Source: Eubacteriales bacterium (GTDB lineage Bacteria > Bacillota > Clostridia > Peptostreptococcales > Anaerovoracaceae). From it: 51,646 nt of DNA. A model generated the notes under the pieces. The model was not told the origin of the DNA. It saw nothing but the letters and a program-made list of their open reading frames with translations, and searched no databases. The first letter of the stretch is position 1. The number at the start of each line of letters is the position of its first letter. The stretch is taken from contig JAQXJR010000034.1 in assembly GCA_029009055.1 (NCBI GenBank), positions 1 through 51,646 of the forward strand, read 5' to 3'. The translations under genes and the position numbers were made by a program. Below are positions 1-9,487 of this stretch, piece by piece.

Positions 1-314
1 GACATAGAGAGCATTTGGTTCACATTCCTTTCGTGGTTTTGTGGTTATTACTTAGAATGGAACAACCGATGCTCTTTTTCAATGTCTAATTTTCTCTTCT
101 CTTATTTTTCATCCCCCAGAAATCCGTGAAGAACCAAATAATTGGATAAAACTTTCGATCTCTTCATAACACGCCTTCTTGAAAAATTTTTTTCATATTT
201 CACCGCCATTTTAGCATGCGGGAATTTTCATATTTTCACAGCTTCATAAGAGATATGTAAAATGCAGATGAAAATGAGGACAGCCTTCGCTATCCCCAGA
301 AATCCGTATAGAAC
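1..314. other. AT-rich spacer with two copies of a short repeat
   Basis: No convincing gene is seen. Two copies of a repeat reading, on the minus strand, GTTCT-NN-ACGGATTTCTGGGG lie at about 110-137 and 289-313. A third, diverged copy is on the plus strand near 51262-51286. The copy at 289-313 can fold into a GGGGATA/TGTCCTC hairpin, so it may be a second terminator-like end. Short direct repeats (TTTTCATATTT) sit near 190 and 228. Confidence 0.4.
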
Positions 315-356
315 AAAAAACAAGGCTGATCTGAAGTCAACTTCAGATCAGCCTTG
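315..356 (-). terminator. Intrinsic terminator of the frameshifted secreted-protein gene
   Basis: A perfect 16-bp stem (321-336 with 341-356) closes a four-base loop. On the minus strand it is followed by six T residues (plus-strand A run 315-320). It lies just past the end of the minus-strand gene that finishes at 385. Confidence 0.85.
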
Positions 357-384
357 ATTTTATTACGTATCTGCCTTGATTTTC

Positions 385-1025
385 CTACAGCAGCGCGTCG
401 CCGGCTTTCTTGATCTTAACGGTGAAAACTTCCCCAGCATCACCGGAATCACTGCCATTCGAACTGCCGCCGTTATTATCGGAATCGCCTCCGGCGGAGC
501 CGGAAGCGTCGGCCGCACGGCGGACGCTGTATGTGCCGTACAGTAGGCCGCCAGCTGTGGCGCCGGATCCCGTTTCATCGAGGGTTACGGAGGCGCACAC
601 TCGGTAGCCGGATACCTGGCTCAGTTTCTCCTGGTTTTCAAGTCCCGCCAGAATATTATGATGCCGCCCGGCTTAAGCTTGGATGTGTCGCAAGAGTCGT
701 CGGACACGTCGCAGACTTTCTTATAGTTCTTCGAGTGGCTGAGGTAGTACTGCCAGTTCGGCACCCAGCGCATGTTCATCTTCCCCTTATAATAGATGTC
801 ATCGTCATAGTAGCGGCTGACCATGCGGCCCACGTAATCCGTGCACCACATGACTTTCCCGTTCCAGACGTTCAGCCTGGCGTCGTTCATCTCGCCATCG
901 CCCGAGCCCCATCCGCAGGCGTTCACCGCGTACACCGGCTGCGACCTCATCGCCATGACCGCGAGCCCGACCAGGACCGCCGCCGCGATCACCGCTATCT
1001 TCCTATTAATGACTCTATCTGACAT
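385..1025 (-). pseudogene. Secreted protein gene, frameshifted
   Basis: From ATG at 1025, behind a GAGGGGG ribosome site, the frame encodes an N-terminal hydrophobic signal segment (residues about 9-26) and a small Cys-containing domain ending near LKPGGIIIF; it then stops at 621. Shifting frame close to 650 (around AATATTCTGGCGGG) lets reading continue as LAGLENQEKLSQVSGYRV and on to a Gly/Ser/Asp-rich tail and a stop at 385. The join makes one protein of roughly 210 residues. The pattern WCTDYV...LKPGGIIIF is loosely like the Cys and turn regions of NlpC/P60 or CHAP hydrolases, but I cannot confirm the fold. Either a true frameshift or a sequencing error fits. A strong terminator follows. 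Confidence 0.55.
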
Positions 1026-1074
1026 CTTTGCCCCCTCGGCTATAAATTTTATTTATATTCTAACCATATCACTT

Positions 1075-1082
1075 AGCAAAGC
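1075..1082. repeat. AGCAAAGC octamer (first intergenic copy)
   Basis: First of about 13 intergenic copies of AGCAAAGC or its complement. The others start at 3077, 20164, 23005, 25997, 33098, 39933, 43445, 44291, 50994, 51339, 51353 and 51512. Eight more lie inside genes, at 15346, 16009, 18869, 19028, 21298, 28098, 48630 and 49628. Confidence 0.75.
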
Positions 1083-1170
1083 GATTCTCAAGCGTATTCG
1101 ACTCTGTCCCGCCGCCGGCTCCCTAGTGGATGCCGAATTATGAGTGGCTAGTTTACATAATTCGGCTTCA

Positions 1171-1248
1171 TTTGCAATATAATTGAATTATCTGACATTT
1201 TTTGCTAAATTAGCAAATAGAATGGCCATATCCGAGATTTATTGCAAA
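1171..1248. repeat. Symmetric dyad repeat, copy 1 (upstream of mutM)
   Basis: A near-perfect palindrome, TTTGCTAAATTAGCAAA, lies at 1201-1217. It is flanked symmetrically by TTTGCAAT (1171-1178) and ATTGCAAA (1241-1248), so the outer arms centre on the same base as the inner palindrome. The same geometry recurs at 26275-26360 and, degraded, near 26578-26655. It could be an operator, a REP/MITE-like element or a cruciform. Confidence 0.6.
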
Positions 1249-1353
1249 CGCCTGATCGATGGCCGCTGCCACAGAAATCAATACCGTAAAAAAACAGGAA
1301 ATAAGTCAAATCACCACCCCACACACCGCAATTATAGAAAGGAGCCCCCCAGC

Positions 1354-2181
1354 ATGCCTGAACTTCCGGAAGTCGAAACGGTCAGGAGGATCATCGAGCC
1401 GCAGATCGCCGGCCAGACTATAGTTAATGCAAAGATTCTGAACGCTCAGGTCATAGCCTATCCGGAGCCAGACGAATTCGCTGGCCTCCTGACCGGCCAG
1501 ACCGTGACGAGTATGAGCCGCCGAGGGAAATTCCTCACCATACACTTCGCGAGCGGCGACCGGCTGACGCTCCACCTGCGCATGACCGGTCAGCTCCTAG
1601 TTACGCCCGCCGACTTCCCAGAGGCGAAACACACACATCTGATTTGCTCGATGTCGGTCGGCCGCGAGATCCGATACATCGACACGCGCCGGTTCGGGCG
1701 GTTTTGGTACCTGAAGGCGGGCGAGGCGGACACGGTGAGCGGCCAGGCGAAACTCGGCCTCGAGCCGTTCGACAGCAGGTTGACCGGCGAGTACCTGAAG
1801 AAACTCGGGCAGAGGAAAATCGCGGTGAAGGCTTTGCTGCTTGACCAAGGCGTGGTCGCGGGGATAGGGAACATTTATGCCGATGAGATTCTCTATGCCG
1901 CAAAGCTTTACCCTGGGGACCGGTGCTCCGACCTGCCGGGTGAGGCTTGGGAGCGGCTGGCGGCGGCGATTCCGGCTGTCATGCGATGGGGGATCGATGT
2001 GAACGAGATGACGCCCGAACAGTATCTCGCGGGTATGGGGAAGGAATACAGCAACATGAGCTATTTCAACGCGTACGGCCGGGCGGGGAAGCCTTGCCGG
2101 CGCTGCGGGGCGGCCATGGAGCGGAGGCGGATAAACGGGCGGAGCTGCTGCTACTGCCCGAACTGCCAGAAACCGATTTAG
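1354..2181 (+). CDS. mutM: Formamidopyrimidine-DNA glycosylase (Fpg/MutM)
   Basis: This base-excision repair enzyme removes oxidised purines such as 8-oxoguanine and nicks the abasic site. The chosen ATG, 11 bases after AAAGGAG, gives a 275-residue protein beginning MPELPEVETV, the family signature in which Pro2 is the nucleophile and Glu3 helps catalysis. Longer in-frame starts upstream would bury that N-terminus. The H2TH region contains GIGNIYADEIL. The C-terminal zinc finger is complete (CRRC near residue 248, CPNC near 270). Length is normal. It stands alone; an 86-base-scale dyad repeat lies upstream. Identity is near certain. Confidence 0.97.
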   Translation: MPELPEVETVRRIIEPQIAGQTIVNAKILNAQVIAYPEPDEFAGLLTGQTVTSMSRRGKFLTIHFASGDRLTLHLRMTGQLLVTPADFPEAKHTHLICSMSVGREIRYIDTRRFGRFWYLKAGEADTVSGQAKLGLEPFDSRLTGEYLKKLGQRKIAVKALLLDQGVVAGIGNIYADEILYAAKLYPGDRCSDLPGEAWERLAAAIPAVMRWGIDVNEMTPEQYLAGMGKEYSNMSYFNAYGRAGKPCRRCGAAMERRRINGRSCCYCPNCQKPI

Positions 2182-2321
2182 AGCCAATTTATAAACAGCG
2201 CCCGCAATAACCAAGGCTTGCTTCATGGCCAGGCCAAGACCGCAGTGTCGCAATCGAAATATAATCCCGAGGCGTTGTAATCTGTATTTAAATTGGAAAG
2301 AAATATTCGAAAGGAAATAAA

Positions 2322-2873
2322 ATGAAAGGAACTATAACTTTAACGACCGCCCGCCTGACCCTGCGCATGGAAACCCCCGGTGACGCGGACATTCTTTACA
2401 AGGAGCTGGGCTGCGACCCGGAGATCACGAGGTTTACCGGCTGGAATCCGTACTTCACGCCTGAGGCTGCCAGGGCGAAAATCTGCGAGGACATGGAAAA
2501 CGACGGTAAGGATTGCTATTCCTGGATCATAGAGATTGGCGGCACCCCGGTAGGATCCATCGGGGCTTACGGTTACGACCCGGACACATCATCCATCGAG
2601 ATCGGCTGCAGCATCTTCCATTCCGAATGGGGCCAGGGCTACGCGTCCGAAGCGGTTTCCGCGGTCGCGCATTATCTGCTCGAGGGCGAGGGGCTTAACC
2701 GAGTCCACGCCTGGTGTCACGCCGGGAACTTCGGCTCAGCCCGGGTCCTGGAGAAGTCCGGCTTCCATCTGGAGGGTATCCTCCGCCAGGCCATGCGGGG
2801 CGGCGACGGCGAACTGGCTGATCAGAAGCTTTACGGCCTGCTGGCATCCGACCTCTCTAGCAAAACCAACTAG
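2322..2873 (+). CDS. GNAT acetyltransferase, RimJ/RimL type
   Basis: A 183-residue acetyl-CoA-dependent N-acetyltransferase. It opens with the RimJ/L-style TARLTLRMETPGDADILY and keeps the motif A region (EIGCSIFHSEWGQGYASEAV) and the later NFGSARVLEKSGF segment, where a conserved Asn precedes the SxxVxEKxGF helix. Ribosome site AAAGGAAAT precedes the ATG. The family acetylates ribosomal protein N-termini, other proteins or small molecules; the substrate cannot be told from sequence. It sits alone between mutM and the MATE gene with no visible terminator. A related protein is encoded on the other strand at 45591-46103. Confidence 0.9.
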   Translation: MKGTITLTTARLTLRMETPGDADILYKELGCDPEITRFTGWNPYFTPEAARAKICEDMENDGKDCYSWIIEIGGTPVGSIGAYGYDPDTSSIEIGCSIFHSEWGQGYASEAVSAVAHYLLEGEGLNRVHAWCHAGNFGSARVLEKSGFHLEGILRQAMRGGDGELADQKLYGLLASDLSSKTN

Positions 2874-3191
2874 CTGTGCTTGCTGGGGCCGCGCCGGCGG
2901 CTGGACGGCTTACGCAAACTCTATGAACCGCGCCCGGGCGAGCGAAATCCCAATTCCACGAGCCCGACCGATGAAAACTAAATAAATCGTTACCCGAACA
3001 GTGCGTGGCCGAGATGGCGTAAATCCAGCTCCTCCGCGCGCTGTTTTTTTATAGGCATGATGCTGGCACAGCATATAGCAAAGCCAACGCGACGGCATCG
3101 CAAAGCACAATGCCATATCAAAGGCCGATGCCATCGCAAAACCTAAAGCCATTGCAGTGCCAGCCTATGTCACACAGAAAAGGAGACCCTA
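2874..3191. other. Spacer with degenerate short repeats
   Basis: No gene is seen. From about 3060 to 3175 the sequence drifts through imperfect repeats of the form GCCAT-CGCAAAGC, including one exact AGCAAAGC at 3077-3084. A ribosome site (AAAAGGAG) at the end belongs to the MATE gene. Confidence 0.4.
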
Positions 3192-4631
3192 ATGGAAATT
3201 AAAGCTAATTCATTCTTGGAGACAGACCCGATCGGGACCCTGATGCGGAAATACTCCATCCCATGCATCATATCCCTCGTCGTCGCCGCCCTCTACAACA
3301 TAGTCGACCAGCTCTTCATAGCTAACGCCAGCTACCTGGGCTCATACGGCAACGCCGCCAACACAGTCGTGTTCCCGCTCACCGTGCTCGCCCTCGGAAT
3401 AGCCGTCATGATAGGCGACGGCACCTGCGCCTTCGTCAGCATCTCCCTCGGCGCCAATGATAAAGAAGACGCCCACAGGAGCATCGGTAACGCCATACTG
3501 CTCTGCCTGATAAGCAGCATCGTGCTCACCTTGATATACCTAGTCTTCATGGATCCGATCCTCGCGGTATTCGGCGGTCGGGTAAACGCGGAGACATTCA
3601 AGCACGCTCGTGAATACTTCTTCTGGATAGCCCTCGGCGTCCCGTTCTACATGTTCGGCCAAGCCATGAACCCGATAATCCGCTCAGACGGCAGCCCGCG
3701 CTTCGCTATGGTCTCAACCGTAGCCGGCGCCGTTACCAACATAATACTCGACCCGATATTTATATTCCCGCTCCACATGGGCATGCGGGGAGCAGCCATC
3801 GCGACCGTGCTCGGCCAGATCCTGACCGCCGGTCTCTCCGTATGGTACCTTCTCCATATGAAAGCCGTTAAGCTCGAAAGGGGAAGTTTCGGCTTCTGGC
3901 CGCGCCTGATGAAGCGCTTCCTCAGCCTGGGAATCACCAGCTTCCTCGCCCAGATCTCCCTCGTCATCTCCATGGCGGCCGTCCAGAACATGTGCACGAA
4001 ATACGGAGCCCTCGACCCTATATTCGGTCAGGCTCAGTACGCCCAGATCCCGCTCGCCGTCCTCGGAATCGTCATGAAATTCTTCCAGATCGCCATCTCA
4101 GTCGCTATAGGACTGGCCGCGGGCTGCATCCCTGTCGTAGGCTTCAACATGGGCGCCGGCCGTAAGGACCGAGCAAAGAAACTCTTCACGTATCTGCTTC
4201 TGAGCGAGGCTGCAGTCGGCCTCATCGCTCTGGTAATCGTTGAATTCTTCCCAAGGCAGCTCATCGGCATCTTCGGCGCCGGAAACGAAAGCGCCTACTA
4301 CACCCAGTTCGCTGTAAAGAGCTTCCGCATATATCTTTGCATGATGGTCCTGTCCGTCGTGAATAAGGGGACGTTTATCTACCTGCAGGCTCTGGGGAAG
4401 GCCGGCCTCTCGACGCTCCTGTCCATGCTGCGTGAGATCGTGTTCGGTGTCGCCCTGCCGATCATAATGCCGCGCTTCCTCGGCCTCGACGGCATACTCT
4501 GGTAATTCCCGACCGCAGACATCCTGACGTTCATCGCCAGCGCCATAATCATAGTGAAGGTCTACCGCGAGCTCAGCGAACCCGCCCGCCGCTCATTTAT
4601 GGAAGCCAGCCCGGCCCTGGATGAGGATTAG
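3192..4631 (+). pseudogene. MATE-family efflux transporter, interrupted by in-frame TAA
   Basis: A multidrug/toxin extrusion (MATE) membrane transporter, which exchanges Na+ or H+ for drugs or metabolites. The ATG at 3192 follows AAAAGGAG. Residues 1-437 give the N-terminal bundle (ETDPIGTLMRKYSIPCIISLVV), the repeat-like GGRVNAET...ALGVPFYMFGQAMNPIIRSDGSP segment and most of the second bundle. TAA at 4503-4505 then stops the frame right after GLDGILW. The same frame continues without a shift (FPTADILTFIASAIIIVKVYREL, split here by description) to TAG at 4629-4631, giving the missing last helix and charged tail. A full product would be 479 residues, normal for the family. This is a nonsense mutation, a base-call error, or a readthrough site. 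Confidence 0.88.
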
Positions 4632-4675
4632 CCGCAAAGCCTTCCTGCCCCGCTGTCTCCGACTCTATAAATCAT

Positions 4676-4730
4676 AAGAAAAAGCCAGATAAGGCCTGTC
4701 CCGTGGGACATTTTCACGCCTTGCCTGGCT
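4676..4730 (-). terminator. Terminator of the restriction operon and ACT gene
   Basis: On the minus strand AGCCAGGCAAGGC (4718-4730) pairs with GCCTTATCTGGCT (4683-4695) and is followed by a TTTTTCTT run. The long loop holds a second palindrome, TGTCCCACGGGACA. It is the first clear terminator after the minus-strand genes. Confidence 0.8.
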
Positions 4731-4756
4731 ATAATTATTTTCACATTCCCGGCAGT

Positions 4757-4895
4757 CAGCTCGAAATTCCGACGGTTCAATCCCGAATCCTGGCTGCCCT
4801 GCCCCGAATCTCGGCGTTTCAGCCCTGAATTCCACCGGTCCAGTCCTGTATCCCGGCAGTCCAATTCTGAATCTAGGCGTTTCAGCCCGGAAGGA
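4757..4895. repeat. Degenerate tandem repeat, unit about 21 bp
   Basis: Read on the minus strand, about seven imperfect units of 20-22 bp begin with (A/G)ATTC and end in a CCGG/CCAGG-like run. Both short minus-strand frames read through it, but neither looks like a real protein. It lies between the ACT gene and the operon terminator. Confidence 0.5.
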
Positions 4896-4910
4896 TGCCG
4901 ATCCGCTCAC

Positions 4911-5276
4911 TCAGACTATCTCGTAGCCATTCTCTCTCAAAGCTTCCAGCGCCGGCATAAAGTTCTCCTTCTTCACCAAAACGTAATCTGTGTTATAGGT
5001 GGACACGGCGAATATGCCTATCTTCTTATCCGCAAGCAGCTGCGCTATGGGTGCCAGGATGCCGATTAGCGAGAAGTCTAAAACGCCCTGAATGCGGAAG
5101 GCCTTCCAGCCATCGTCCCTTTCCACGCAGTCCTCCGGCGCCTGCTCCGTCTGGCACACCAGCGACAGCTCCTCGTCCGTCTTCCACACGAAGCAAAACT
5201 CCTGCTCCATGTACCCCGGATCTATCTCTCTCACTTTACAAACGCTGAAATCGCAGTCTATCGCCTTTATTTCCAT
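4911..5276 (-). CDS. ACT-domain protein
   Basis: A 121-residue protein of the small ACT-domain family (often annotated ACT domain-containing, DUF-type). The start is placed at ATG 5276 (MEIKAIDCDFSVCKV), seven bases after GGAGG; a longer frame from 5318 lacks a ribosome site. The C-terminal half (FSLIGILAPIAQLLADKKIGIFAVSTYNTDYVLVKKENFMPALEALRENGYEI) is the typical ACT ferredoxin-like fold, with a paired domain before it. ACT domains bind amino acids or other small ligands. It lies 41 bases after mrr on the same strand, so it may be transcribed with the restriction genes, but no functional tie is known. Confidence 0.8.
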   Translation of the reverse strand: MEIKAIDCDFSVCKVREIDPGYMEQEFCFVWKTDEELSLVCQTEQAPEDCVERDDGWKAFRIQGVLDFSLIGILAPIAQLLADKKIGIFAVSTYNTDYVLVKKENFMPALEALRENGYEIV

Positions 5277-5317
5277 CTCCCGCCTCCATTCATGGCTCCG
5301 CATTAAACACATTTTCA

Positions 5318-6232
5318 TTATAACTCGTCATTAAAGAAATCACTGTCTATTCGTTTTACCTCATAGGTGTGTTCTACCGAAACGCCTACATTATGCTTTA
5401 TCATCAGGCGCATCAGGGCAGGGCCATCTACTAGGACTATCTTTGCTCCCAATAGATTATTAGCGTATTCCCAGGCGCCTCTGGAGAACCTGGCTGTAGT
5501 AATGAACAGCCCCTTCTGAGCCTGCTGGCCTTGGAGAGCGCCGACGAACTTCTGAATTTCCGGCTTACCGACCGTAGAATCTACCGCCCACTGTTTTGCC
5601 TGGATATATATGCTGCTGAAGCCCAGCTGATCCTCTTTAATAATGCCATCGATTCCGCCATCATTAGAAGGCTGAGTCACCATCCCTGCCTCTTCTATAC
5701 CGCTTCCGTAGCCCATCTGCAGGAGCAATCTGACAACTAAATTCTCGAACTCTGTCGGAGTAAGTTTCATAACTTCATCCATGAGGTCGCTGGCCAGCGT
5801 GTCATTTACCTGCTTAAAAGCCGCGTCTAAGTTTTCAGTTGGGGAAGCGTCATTATTCGTCCCCGCATCTGAGCTTGCTTCCTTAACCGAAGAAATTTCC
5901 TTAAAATTCTGATAAGCCTCGAACTGTTCCAGATACTTTAAGTCTATTTTATCTCCTGACTCCAGAGCTCTTTTACCGGTTTCAGTAATTCTATACCTTC
6001 CTCGAACTGGATTCTCGACCAGTCCGGCTTTATTAAGGTAAGTCCGAGCCCATCCCATACGGTTCGCATATGTGGTCTGCCTGCCGCTTGGCAGCATCTC
6101 AGAGAGATCCTCAGCAGACAGATTCATTCTCTTCGCGACTCCCTGCCTGACTTCCTTAGCAGTATGGAATTGTTCGTCTTGCAACTCCATGAGAAACTGT
6201 TCGAAAAATTCGTAAAACTTAGGAATAGACAT
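5318..6232 (-). CDS. mrr: Mrr-like type IV restriction endonuclease
   Basis: A 304-residue Mrr-family nuclease, which in Escherichia coli cleaves DNA carrying foreign methylation. Residues 1-95 form the Mrr_N winged-helix domain (RQTTYANRMGWARTYLNKAGL). Residues about 155-290 are the Mrr_cat PD-(D/E)XK-like domain, with GGID195G and Q211AK213 as the catalytic core and FITTARFSRGA after it. Start ATG 6232 lies two bases beyond the hsdR stop, and its ribosome site GGAGAGGG is inside the end of hsdR, so translation is probably coupled. A methyl-directed nuclease made from the same message as a methyltransferase of variable specificity is unusual. A role as a second effector of the type I system is inference only. 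Confidence 0.88.
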   Translation of the reverse strand: MSIPKFYEFFEQFLMELQDEQFHTAKEVRQGVAKRMNLSAEDLSEMLPSGRQTTYANRMGWARTYLNKAGLVENPVRGRYRITETGKRALESGDKIDLKYLEQFEAYQNFKEISSVKEASSDAGTNNDASPTENLDAAFKQVNDTLASDLMDEVMKLTPTEFENLVVRLLLQMGYGSGIEEAGMVTQPSNDGGIDGIIKEDQLGFSSIYIQAKQWAVDSTVGKPEIQKFVGALQGQQAQKGLFITTARFSRGAWEYANNLLGAKIVLVDGPALMRLMIKHNVGVSVEHTYEVKRIDSDFFNDEL

Positions 6233-6234
6233 AA

Positions 6235-9200
6235 TTATTTACCCTCTCCGTTCATCGCTTTATACCCAGCCTTATCTTCAGCCGCGATCGGCATATCCTG
6301 CCCCTGCTCTGCCTGCCCGTAGGGTACATTCTGCTCCTTATCAGCAAAGCTGTTTATCCCGAGTCCGAAGTACTTATCGAAGAATGCTTTCAGCTTCTCG
6401 AGCACGGTCTGTTTCTTCTTCTCGCGGCTGCCGCCACCGCCAAAGCGTGACATAGGTGGAAGTACCCGGTCTATATCCGTCCCGATCTCCTTAACGCCTC
6501 CATCCCTGAAAGCGTTGGAAATAAAGTTTCTCGTCTCTTCCGGCTTCAGCCTCTCTTCCTGTATGATCTTATCCAGGTCTGTTGTCTGCTGCTCGCGGAC
6601 GAAAGCCTGCCAGTCTTCCTGGACATTACTCTCGGCGTTAATAGTGTGCAGGAAATCTTCGATGAGCACCTTCTTACTACGAAGCTCTAAACTGGAACCT
6701 ATAGCCCGGTCGATAGCCATTACGATCTCTTTATCTGTGCAGTTGGTTTCATGATATTTCTCGACCAGCATGAGGATATAATCGATATTCACCTCTATCT
6801 GCTTAACCAGCTCCATCTCGAAGATAACATCGTCATTGATATTTTCTTTCTCATCATCCGGCGGTCGGAACTCATCGCGAATATCCAGATATACGCTGGT
6901 ATAATCCTGGAAATCCAATGGAGACAGGATCTCATTCCCGGCGAACTGGTCGAAGCTGGAGAGGATGTTGCGAAGACGCAGGATATTTCCGAAGGAGATA
7001 ACGAAATCTTTCTTTGCTTTCTCGCCTAATATCTCAACGCCCAGAGGATACTTCTGTATGAGCAGAGCTATACGCTCCTCGTAACCGATTTGCTTCTTAC
7101 CCTTATCGTCGGTATAGCCGTAATAATACTCATCATATGTTCGAAGCAGCACTATGCCGCTGGCGTCTTTATCGCCGAACCGCGAGATCGCTTCGTCCGT
7201 TTCCTTCTGGAGGTTGCGGAAGCAAACTATATTACCGTATGTCTTTATAGAGTTCAGGATGCGGTTGGTCCGGCTGAAAGCCTGGATAAGGCCGTGCATC
7301 TTCAGGTTCTTATCTACCCAAAGTGTGTTGAGTGTGGTAGCGTCGAAGCCTGTGAGGAACATGTTCACGACGATAAGAAGGTCGAGCTCCCTGTTCTTCA
7401 TGCGCAGAGACAGGTCTTTATAATAATTCGAGAACTTATCCGCGGAAGTGTCATAAGCCGTGCCGAACATCTTATTATAGTCATTTATCGCGTATTCCAG
7501 GAAATCGCGGGAAGCCACATCCAGCCCGTTCGTGTCGTCTGAAGACTCATCATCCAGGAAATCATCTGTCGGGTCTTCGTTCGCGGCGTAGCTGTAAATA
7601 GTCGCGATCTTAAGCGCCTTCTCAGGATGCTCCACCATCTGCTTTTTAAACTCCATGTAGTAGAGCTTTGCCGCGTCTATAGATGAGACCGCGAATATGG
7701 AGTTGAAGCCGTTCAGCCTCAGCTTCTCCTTCTTCTCTTCCGTATCAGAATTCTTCGCGACGTCCTGAATGTTCATAAGCTTGGAGAATGTATAGAAACC
7801 CTCTCCACGCTTAGTCTTCTGGTTAAAATGATCCAGTATATAGCTGGTCACAGCCGAGATTCGCTGCGGCGCCATGAGAGCAGCTTCCCGGTCTATAGCC
7901 GGCACCTTCTTATCGCGGATGTTTTCGCCTTCCTTAAAGGTATTCACGTAATCGATGCGGAATGGCAAGACATTCCCGTCATTAATGGCGTCTACTATTG
8001 TATAAGTATGCAGCTTCTCTCCGAATGCCTGCTCTGTCGTCTTTAAGTCCGCGTGTTTTCCTGCTCCAGCATTCACGGAGAATATAGGTGTCCCGGTGAA
8101 TCCGAATATATGATAGCGCTTGAATTTCTTCGTAATCGCCACATGCATGTCCCCGAACTGGCTGCGGTGGCACTCGTCGAAAATCATGACTACATGCTTC
8201 TGATATACAGGGTGATTCGGGTTCCTCTTAATGAAATTATCCAGCTTCTGGATAGTAGTTACGATGATCTTATAATCGTGCGGGTTCCCCTTAGAGTCCC
8301 TATCCTCTAGCTGTCTGGTCAGAATCGCTGTATTGCGGTTTCCATTCGCCGCGCCCTTCTCGAAACGGTCATATTCCTTCATGGTCTGGTAATCCAGATC
8401 CTTACGGTCTACGACGAATAAGACTTTATCTATGCCTTCCATGCGGCTCGCGAGCTGGGCTGTCTTAAATGACGTCAGTGTCTTACCGGATCCAGTCGTG
8501 TGCCAGATATAGCCTCCGCCTTCTATGGTTCCCCATTTCTTATAATTGCTGGCTACCTGTATGCGGTTCAGTATTCGTTCTGTCGCTACTATCTGGTACG
8601 GCCTCATGACCATGAGGAGTTTCTCTGTCGTGAATACGCAGTAGCGTGTGAGTATGTTCAGCAGGGTGTGCCGAGCAAAGAATGTCTTCGTAAAGTCTAC
8701 TAGATCCGCGATTACCCTGTTATTCGCGTCTGCCCAAAAGCTCGTGAATTCAAAGCTGTTGCTGGTCTTCCTGCCGCTCTTCTTCCCGCTATGCTCTTTA
8801 ATAGCGCTGAAGCGGGTAGTGTTAGAATAATATTTCGTATGAGTTCCATTGGAGATGACGAAAATCTGTACGTATTCATAGAGCCCCGCTCCTGCCCAGA
8901 AGCTGTCTTTCTGATAGCGGTCTATCTGGTTGAAAGCCTCTTTCAGCGCTACGCCTCTTCGCTTAAGCTCCACGTGGACGAGAGGGAGACCGTTTACCAG
9001 GATCGTGACATCGTAACGGTTATCGTATCTGCCGCCGTTTTCCACATACTGGTTTATCACCTGAAGAAAATTATTATGGATGTTGTTCTTATCGATGAGC
9101 GCGATGTTCTTAGACGTTCCGTCATCACGCTTCAAGACCTGGATATGGTCTTCCTGGATCTTCTGGCTCTTAGCCTCTATGCCCTCGTTACTATTTGCTA

Positions 9201-9462
9201 TATTCTGTGAGAAGAACCTCTTCCATTCCGAGTCAGTAAACTGGTACTTATTCAGCTTCTCCAACTGCTTGCGAAGATTGTCGACCAAGGCATCTGAGTC
9301 ATGGATCTGCAGGTATTCGTATCCCTGACCCTCGAGCTGCTTGATGAAGGCCTTCTCCAGCGCTGCCTCGCTCTCATAGGCATCCGAGCGTCTGCCTTCA
9401 GGTTCATATTCACTTACGACCGTGCTCTCATCCGTAGAGACAATGATGTTATACAGGCTCAT
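6235..9462 (-). CDS. hsdR: Type I restriction enzyme R subunit (HsdR)
   Basis: The 1075-residue motor and nuclease subunit of a type I restriction-modification complex, which translocates and cuts unmethylated DNA in R2M2S assemblies. The N-terminal nuclease core is visible as D151...E165LK167. The helicase core follows: Walker A TTGSGKT (322-328), DECH (429-432) and FTGTP, then the second RecA domain with FLTGFDA and QAFSRTNR. The C-terminal helical region ends in a charged linker. Start ATG 9462 has CGGAG upstream. Length is typical of the IC/IB-like families. It follows hsdS with a 25-base gap and is coupled to mrr. All motifs appear intact. Confidence 0.97.
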   Translation of the reverse strand: MSLYNIIVSTDESTVVSEYEPEGRRSDAYESEAALEKAFIKQLEGQGYEYLQIHDSDALVDNLRKQLEKLNKYQFTDSEWKRFFSQNIANSNEGIEAKSQKIQEDHIQVLKRDDGTSKNIALIDKNNIHNNFLQVINQYVENGGRYDNRYDVTILVNGLPLVHVELKRRGVALKEAFNQIDRYQKDSFWAGAGLYEYVQIFVISNGTHTKYYSNTTRFSAIKEHSGKKSGRKTSNSFEFTSFWADANNRVIADLVDFTKTFFARHTLLNILTRYCVFTTEKLLMVMRPYQIVATERILNRIQVASNYKKWGTIEGGGYIWHTTGSGKTLTSFKTAQLASRMEGIDKVLFVVDRKDLDYQTMKEYDRFEKGAANGNRNTAILTRQLEDRDSKGNPHDYKIIVTTIQKLDNFIKRNPNHPVYQKHVVMIFDECHRSQFGDMHVAITKKFKRYHIFGFTGTPIFSVNAGAGKHADLKTTEQAFGEKLHTYTIVDAINDGNVLPFRIDYVNTFKEGENIRDKKVPAIDREAALMAPQRISAVTSYILDHFNQKTKRGEGFYTFSKLMNIQDVAKNSDTEEKKEKLRLNGFNSIFAVSSIDAAKLYYMEFKKQMVEHPEKALKIATIYSYAANEDPTDDFLDDESSDDTNGLDVASRDFLEYAINDYNKMFGTAYDTSADKFSNYYKDLSLRMKNRELDLLIVVNMFLTGFDATTLNTLWVDKNLKMHGLIQAFSRTNRILNSIKTYGNIVCFRNLQKETDEAISRFGDKDASGIVLLRTYDEYYYGYTDDKGKKQIGYEERIALLIQKYPLGVEILGEKAKKDFVISFGNILRLRNILSSFDQFAGNEILSPLDFQDYTSVYLDIRDEFRPPDDEKENINDDVIFEMELVKQIEVNIDYILMLVEKYHETNCTDKEIVMAIDRAIGSSLELRSKKVLIEDFLHTINAESNVQEDWQAFVREQQTTDLDKIIQEERLKPEETRNFISNAFRDGGVKEIGTDIDRVLPPMSRFGGGGSREKKKQTVLEKLKAFFDKYFGLGINSFADKEQNVPYGQAEQGQDMPIAAEDKAGYKAMNGEGK

Positions 9463-9487
9463 AATTATTCTCCGGTTATATTATTCG

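Noticed and set aside
4628..4910. Two overlapping minus-strand frames with repeated Arg/Gly/Phe residues
   Set aside because: They only translate the 21-bp degenerate repeat and include the terminator; no ribosome site or family match.
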